Shown: piece by piece, positions 1 to 6,600 of the stretch
How positions within the stretch are numbered: the first letter of the stretch is position 1
How the letters are laid out: the number at the start of each line of letters is the position of its first letter
DNA from: Pseudomonas graminis
Lineage (GTDB): Bacteria; Pseudomonadota; Gammaproteobacteria; Pseudomonadales; Pseudomonadaceae
Direction of reading: 5' to 3'
Length of the DNA stretch: 9,427 nucleotides
NCBI RefSeq assembly: GCF_002093745.1
Contig: NZ_MTSB01000040.1
Span: 1 to 9,427, forward strand
Program-made: the position numbers and the translations under genes
Notes under the pieces: generated by a model
What the model saw: only the letters and a program-made list of their open reading frames with translations
What the model was told of the DNA's origin: nothing
Database searches by the model: none

Positions 1-2
1 CG

Positions 3-98
3 GTAACGGCGGAAGTGAAGACCAATAAGCGGCGAGTGATCGAGTATTTCCTGAGCCCGTTGCAGCAGCATGCTCAGGAGAGTTTGAGGGAGCGGTAA
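3..98 (+). CDS. hlyD: HlyD-family type I secretion periplasmic adaptor, C-terminal end only
   Basis: Only the last 31 codons and the TAA stop (96-98) are in the window; the start lies upstream. The tail contains T-A-E-V-K-T, then R-V-I-E-Y-F, and ends in SPLQQHAQESLRER. This closely follows the C-terminus of E. coli HlyD (TAEIKT...VISYLLSPL...ESLRER). In that family the protein is anchored in the inner membrane, spans the periplasm, and joins the ABC ATPase (HlyB type) to the TolC outer-membrane duct, so that unfolded RTX proteins pass from cytoplasm to medium in one step. Its place just upstream of a giant RTX gene fits a dedicated exporter for that cargo. The symbol is given at family level only. 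The remaining exporter genes are presumably further upstream, outside the window. Confidence 0.88.
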   Translation, partial: VTAEVKTNKRRVIEYFLSPLQQHAQESLRER

Positions 99-109
99 GT
101 ATAGCTTGA

Positions 110-134
110 TGGGGGGATGCGCCCCTCGATTTTT
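110..134 (+). terminator. Possible intrinsic terminator after the adaptor gene
   Basis: G111-G116 can pair with C122-C127 (one G-U pair at 112/126) around the five-base loop ATGCG, with a possible extra U-G pair at 110/128. A T-rich stretch, ATTTTT, follows at 129-134. This is a short, GC-rich hairpin plus T-run placed 12 bases after the adaptor stop. It is plausible as a terminator or attenuator separating the exporter operon from the cargo genes. The stem is short, so partial read-through is possible. Confidence 0.45.
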
Positions 135-167
135 AAAATCTTGTTCTGCGAGAAGTGAGTGTTTTAT

Positions 168-617
168 ATGATTCTTATTTTGATTGTGGGGATGCTTGCG
201 TTTAGTTCTGGTTATTTGGTTTCCCTTGAGGATAGGTTGCAGCGAGATAAGCGGTTTTATCCTTTTGATGTGTTTAATAATTTTAAAGCATCACCAAAGG
301 CCCGTAAGAAATGGGCTTATGTAGGTATGTTCATTTTTGTTTTGGCAGGTGTTTCTTATCTGCTAGAGCCAGAGGTGGTTTACTCTTCTGGAGATCAGGT
401 CAAGGGGGTGGGGGGGCTCATACTTCTCTGGTCATTTATGTTTTACGGCTATTGCCGTGAGCTTGAATTTAAGAAGCGGGGGGCGTCTCCTCCCACACTT
501 CAGTGCCTGGACTATGTTGAAGAGGGGGAGTGGTACTCTCTGGCGTTTAAAGGGTTTCTGGCGACGTGTAAGATTTTGGCTGTTTTTGCTTTTATGTATC
601 TAATTAAGCGAATCTAA
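168..617 (+). CDS. Small multi-spanning membrane protein of unknown function
   Basis: I do not recognise this protein. The ATG at 168 gives 149 residues. A GTG at 159 in the same frame would add three. The ATG is preferred because purine-rich sequence (GAGAAGTGAG, 150-159) sits at better spacing from it. Numbered from the GTG, hydrophobic segments lie at about 4-21, 52-69, 84-98 and 130-149, and the protein ends in K-R-I. Between segments 1 and 2 is a basic stretch (D-K-R-F-Y-P-F-D, then K-A-R-K-K-W). A charged loop with E-E-G-E-W-Y lies before the last segment. This suggests an inner-membrane protein with three to four passes. It lies between the adaptor and the RTX gene, 13 bases before the latter, so it is probably co-transcribed with the cargo. 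It is AT-rich (20 G+C in the 60 bases 241-300), unlike the downstream repeats, which hints at separate origin. It does not look like a HlyC acyltransferase. An accessory or self-protection role is conceivable but unsupported. Confidence 0.72.
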   Translation: MILILIVGMLAFSSGYLVSLEDRLQRDKRFYPFDVFNNFKASPKARKKWAYVGMFIFVLAGVSYLLEPEVVYSSGDQVKGVGGLILLWSFMFYGYCRELEFKKRGASPPTLQCLDYVEEGEWYSLAFKGFLATCKILAVFAFMYLIKRI

Positions 618-618
618 T

Positions 619-625
619 AGGGAGA
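619..625 (+). promoter_or_regulatory. Ribosome binding site of the giant RTX gene
   Basis: AGGGAGA lies five bases before the ATG at 631 and begins one base after the stop of the small membrane protein gene. This near-consensus Shine-Dalgarno sequence fixes the start at 631 and suggests translational linkage with the preceding gene. No other in-frame start nearby (for example ATG at 649) has comparable spacing. Confidence 0.8.
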
Positions 626-630
626 TTTCT

Positions 631-3600
631 ATGGCTGCGGTAAACCCGATGGTGGAAAAATTAGCTTCAGGTGTCATGGACTCTTACACGATTGCAGATA
701 ACGCAGTGAAACTAGAGAAGTCGACTACGACGTTTGACCGAATAGTCAATACGAACGGTTTGTTGGCTGCACTTCTTGCAAAGTCTCCTGGCATGCAGTT
801 GCAGAACCTGACATGGCAAGGCGCAGCGGCCATCAAGTCTGGGAGTGAGGGGAAGCTTTCCGCCAACGAGATTCTGGGGGTGACAGGTGCATTGATAGGA
901 ACAATCGCAGCCGTAGCACTTGTAGCAGGGGCCTCTCCTGCGGCGGCGCTGGTTGCGGGTGCTATTGGCATAGGGTTGGGGTTGGAGCAGACGGCAGAGT
1001 ATGCGACGTCTTTGGGTAAGTGGCTGGCTGACCCCGAAACGTATAGAGAACTTGAAGAGTCATGGGATGGGATAAAGGAGGATTTCAAAAAACTTGCAGA
1101 TAGTTTTATTGAGTTCGCTGATAAGACGTCCGACATGATTGAAACTGCACTTTCTGATGCTTATAAGTGGGCCTCTGATGCGGGGGCGTCACTGTTTGAC
1201 ACTATGATGGAAGGTTTGGGTGAGATCGCATTCGACGTTTACTCCTATTTCAATTCTGCACTGCAATTCGTTGACCCTCTGGTGCTGGATCTGGACGGTG
1301 ATGGTATTGAAACCGTCTCCAGTAACGTCGGGATTGTATTCGATCACGATGGCGACAAGAATAAAACAGGCACCGGCTGGGTGAGTGGTGATGATGGCCT
1401 GCTCGTCATGGACTTGAATGGCGATAATGTCATCAACAGTGGCGCAGAGCTTTTTGGTGTCGACCGTGTCATATCTAATGGCACAAAAGCCAGTAATGGT
1501 TTTGAGGCCTTGGCCGATCTGGACAGTAATGAAGATGGTTTTTTTGATGCGGGTGATGAAAGTTTCAATGCTGTAAAAGTCTGGCAGGACTTCAATCAGG
1601 ATGGTGTTTCCCAGTCGTCGGAGTTGAAAACATTAGAACAGCTCGGAATTATCAGTATTGGCGTTAGAAGTGTTGATGCAGGGCATAACAATAACGGTAA
1701 TATTATTACGGCTACCGGTACGTATACACGCATTGATCCCGCGACGGGTGAAGAGTCGACAAGCTCCGTGGGTAGTATAAACTTTGTCAAGAATACATTT
1801 TATCGCGACTATGCAGATACAATAGTACTTAGTCCACAAGTGAACGCATTGCCTGATATGAAAGGAGCGGGAGCTGTCCGTGATCTGCGACAGGCCGCCA
1901 TGCTCAGTGGCGATTTGCAAGACGCAGTTTCTCGTTACAGTTCGGCGACTACGCGCCAAGAGCAATTGGCGTTAGCCGGAGGCTTACTGACGGCTTGGGC
2001 GGGGACGAGTAGTCTCAAAAGCTTTGATGACAGGGTAGAGGATCTCTCCACTGGGTTTTATAAGGTCCAATTCATCTATTCGTGGGAAAAACCGGACACA
2101 TCTTTTATTGCCAGTGATAATGGTGGAGCTTCTGCTCCCACCAAGCCTCCGTCACGAGAGCCAACAGCCAGTCAACTTGAAATAAAAAATCTGCTTGAGA
2201 AGATCAGTGTACTTGAGGCTTTTACCGGCGTTGAGTATTTTCAGTTCGAGAAAACAGAGACGGGACAGGAGGAGAAAAAAGAAGTCTCTATTTCTGCCAA
2301 GACAGGCACTCGTACTACCTCTACAGTTCGATCTGTATCTTATCCAATCGGTACCCTTTATATCACGGAAGAAAGCTTTTCGTTTCAGGCGCAGCAGATT
2401 TCTCAGATTAACAAGGCATACGATGCTTTGGTGTCTTCTGTCTATTCCGGTCTTTTATTGCAGACTCGCTTGAGTGACTATGTCTCTGCATTGAAGTTGA
2501 CCATTAGTGGTGATGAAGTTCTGCTTGATACATCGTTCCTCACTCAAAAACTATCGGATGTCCACAGCGTCAACCCCGTTGATGCGATTGTTGATGCCTC
2601 TGAGCTGTCCTCGTCTCTCGGACGTGCCGATTGGAGTGGTCAGATTTCTGTCTGGCTCGCAGAGCTGACAGGTAGCCAGGCTGTGCAGCTTGCTGAAGTT
2701 TATGGTGGCAAGAACAAAGTTATTTTGGGACTTGCCTCCGATGACTATCTGGCGGGATCTGCCATTGAAGACTATCTCTATGGCGGCGCGGGAAATGATC
2801 AACTGAGTGGTGCTGAAGGCAATGATGTTCTCGTCGGAGGTGAGGGGGGGGACTATCTCATTGGGGGCGGTGGGATCGATATCCTTGAAGGTGGTGCGGG
2901 GGCTGATGCGCTTTATGGCGAGGAAGGTAACGATCTGCTCACCGGCGGCTCAGGCAATGATTCTCTTAGTGGCGGGGCAGGTTCCGATAGTTATTTCTTC
3001 AGTCGTGGCTGGGGTCAGGACTCTATCTACAACTACGATACCAGTACTGGCAAGACGGATTTTATTGAGTTTGCAGCGGGTATTCAACCCGAAGAGATAC
3101 TGGTTACTCGGTCGGGCAATGACTTGATCCTGTCGCTGAAAAATACGGCGGATAGAATTATAGTTTCCAGTTATTTCTATCAGGATGGGCTCAGTAGTTA
3201 TCAGCTCGAAGCCATTAATTTCGCTGATGGCACTGTATGGCGTCTTGAGCAAATTAAAGTCATGGCAGTTGTTACCACGGACGGTAATGACAATGTCTGG
3301 GGCTACGCGACCGATGACACCTTGAATGGCGGTCTGGGTGACGACAACATTTATGGTCAGGCAGGCAACGACATCCTTGTGGGCGGAGCCGGAGCTGATA
3401 GCCTTTCGGGTGAAAGCGGTGACGACACTCTGCTCGGCGATGCCGGAAATGACTACCTATACGGCGGCTCCGGCATCGACCAATTGTCTGGCGGTGAGGG
3501 CTCGGACTACCTGACTGGCGGCGAGGGCAATGACACGCTGACCGGCGACTCAGGCAACGACACCCTATATGGCGATTCGGGCAACGACCAACTGGATGGT

Positions 3601-6600
3601 GGTATCGGCAACGATTACCTCACGGGTGGCGATGGCTCCGATGTCTATCGTTTCAGTCGTGGCTGGGGTCAGGATTCGATCAATAACTACGATTCGAGTG
3701 CTGGAAAGACAGATGCTATTGAGTTCTCGGCGGATATTCTCCCGGCCGATATCATTGTTACCCGGTCAGGCGCTGACTTGGTCCTGTCACTTAAAAACGC
3801 TACTGACAGAATCACGATTTCTGGCTATTTCCAGAATGATGGCGTTACCCCTTATGCGTTGGAGCAGATCCGCTTTGCTGACGGTACCACCTGGACTCTC
3901 GATCAGATCAAAATCGCGGCCGTCATCACTACAGATGGCAATGACAATGTCTGGGGTTACGCGACTGATGACACACTGAGCGGTGGTCAGGGCGATGACA
4001 GCCTGTATGGTCAGGCAGGCAACGACATCCTTGTGGGCGGAGCCGGAGCTGATAGCCTTTCGGGTGAAAGCGGTGACGACACTCTGCTCGGCGATGCCGG
4101 AAATGACTACCTATACGGCGGCTCCGGCATCGACCAATTGTCTGGCGGTGAGGGCTCGGACTACCTGACTGGCGGCGAGGGCAATGACACGCTGACCGGC
4201 GACTCAGGCAACGACACCCTATATGGCGATTCGGGCAACGACCAACTGGATGGTGGTATCGGCAACGATTACCTCACGGGTGGCGATGGCTCCGATGTCT
4301 ATCGTTTCAGTCGTGGCTGGGGACAGGATTCGATCAATAACTACGATTCGAGTGCTGGAAAGACAGATGCCATTGAGTTCGCGACGGATATTCTCCCGGC
4401 CGATATCATTGTCACCCGTTCAGGCTCTGACCTGGTTCTGTCACTTAAAAACGCTACTGACAGAGTCACGATTTCTGGCTATTTCCAGAATGATGGTGTT
4501 ACCCCTTATGCGTTGGAGAAGATTCGCTTTACCGATGGCACTGAATGGAATCTTGATCAGATCAAAGCCCTGTCCACTGTCACCACCGACGGTAATGACA
4601 GCCTCTGGGGTTACGCCACCGATGACGCCCTGAACGGCGGTTTAGGCGATGACAGTCTTTATGGTCAGGCAGGTAATGACACCCTTCAAGGCGGAGCAGG
4701 TGCTGACAGTCTTTCGGGCGAAGCCGGAAATGATGCGCTGTTCGGTGAGGAGGGGAACGACTACCTTTACGGCGGTTCCGGTATCGACCAATTGTCTGGC
4801 GGTGAGGGCTCGGACTACCTGACTGGCGGCGAGGGCAATGACACGCTGACCGGCGACTCAGGCAACGACACCCTATATGGCGATTCGGGCAACGACCAAC
4901 TGGATGGCGGTAGTGGCAACGACTATCTCACTGGTGGGGATGGCTCCGACGTCTATCGTTTCAACCGTGGCTGGGGTCAGGACTCGATCAATAACTACGA
5001 TTCGAGTGCAGGAAAGACAGATGTTATCGAGTTCGCGGTGGACATTCTTCCGACCGATATCATGGTTACCCGTTCATACAATGATCTGGTCTTGTCCCTT
5101 AAAAACTCCACGGACAAGGTAACGATTTCCGGCTACTTCCAGAATGACGGCGACACGCCCTATACCGTAGAGCAGATTCGATTTGCTGATGGCACTCAGT
5201 GGAACGTTGAACAAATCAAGAGCATGGCGGCCTTTACCTTCACTGACGGTAATGATGCCCTTACCGGCTATGCATCCGACGACCGTATTGCTGGCGGTAA
5301 GGGGGATGATGTCCTCAATGGTCTTGCCGGCAACGATGTTGTAAGTGGTGACGAAGGCAACGACAACTTGTACGGTGGCACTGGCCAGGACGCTTTGAGT
5401 GGTGGTTCCGGTTCAGACTACCTGTATGGCGAGGAAGGGGATGATTTGCTGTCTGGCAACGCCGGTAGCGATATTCTCTATGGCGCTGATGGTAACGACA
5501 TCCTTGATGGTGGCACCGGCAACGATACGCTTGATGGCGGTCGCGGCTCTGACACTTACCGGTTTGCAAAAGGGTACGGTCAGGACAGCATCAATAATAG
5601 CTCTTACAGCGAAACAGCTGCCGATAAGGTTGATGTCATTCAGCTGGATGGCTTGAATCCGGCCGACCTGCGCTTTTCTCGTTCGGGTGACGATCTTGTC
5701 ATTCAGATCAAGGCTACAGGTGACACCCTGACGGTGCGCTCGCATTTCAGTCAGGATGGCGTCACCGCCTACGCGATTGATCAACTGAAATTCGCTGACG
5801 GTTCCGTATGGGACGGCGCACAGATAAAAGCTGCCGTTGTTCAGTCATCGGAAGAGGCCGACACTCTCACTGGTTATGCCACAGCAGATAGCCTTTTTGG
5901 TCAGGATGGAAACGATTCGCTGAGTGGTCGAGCCGGTGATGACGTGCTTGACGGTGGCAATGGTTCGGACACCTTATACGGTGAGGATGGCAATGACACT
6001 TTGCTGGGGCGCGCAGGTAATGACTCGCTCAATGGCGGTTATGGCTATGACGTACTGGATGGTGGTTCAGGCAACGACAGTCTTGACGGTGGGTACGGTT
6101 CCGATACCTACGTTTTCCGTAAGGGCTCTGGCCAGGACACCATCAGCAACGGTGTGTACAACGAAGGCTCGGTCGGCAAACAGGACGTAATTCGTCTTGA
6201 AGGGCTTAACCTGAGCGACATAAGCCTGCGTCGGGAGTCCAATGATCTGATTATCCAGATCAAGGAAACCGGCGATGCCCTGCGTGTTTCCTCGCATTTC
6301 TCTCCTTCCAGCAGTTACTACAACTACGCCATCGATCAACTGCAGTTTGCTGACGGTACTGTCTGGGGTGTAGATCAGATCAAGGCTTCGTTACTGACGG
6401 GGGGCGAGTTCAATGACACGCTCACCGGTTACGACACTGACGATACCCTTCAAGGCGTGGCAGGCAATGACACGCTGTATGGGGGGCTTGGCAATGACAC
6501 CCTTCTGGGAGGAGCGGGACGCGATACGTTATATGGTGAAGACGGTGACGACACATTACTCGGCGGTACTGACAACGACAGCCTGACTGGCGGCAACGGT

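Noticed and set aside
168..617. Could the small gene be a HlyC-type acyltransferase activating the toxin?
   Set aside because: The length is similar, but the product is a multi-pass membrane protein and lacks the conserved N-terminal Trp/Ser/His pattern of HlyC proteins.
871..984. Hydrophobic stretch as a Sec signal peptide or membrane anchor
   Set aside because: It begins 80 residues from the start, has no basic N-region or cleavage site, and the protein has the features of type I export, which uses a C-terminal signal.
684..1136. Minus-strand open frame opposite the N-terminal region
   Set aside because: It is Ser/Pro/Ala-rich low-complexity translation, antisense to a well-supported coding frame with clear domain content.
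3569..5122. Plus-strand open frames in a second frame (3569-3979, 4223-4633, 4877-5122) with similar Met/Thr-rich products
   Set aside because: They are out-of-frame reads of class A modules 2-4. Their likeness to each other comes from the DNA repeat.
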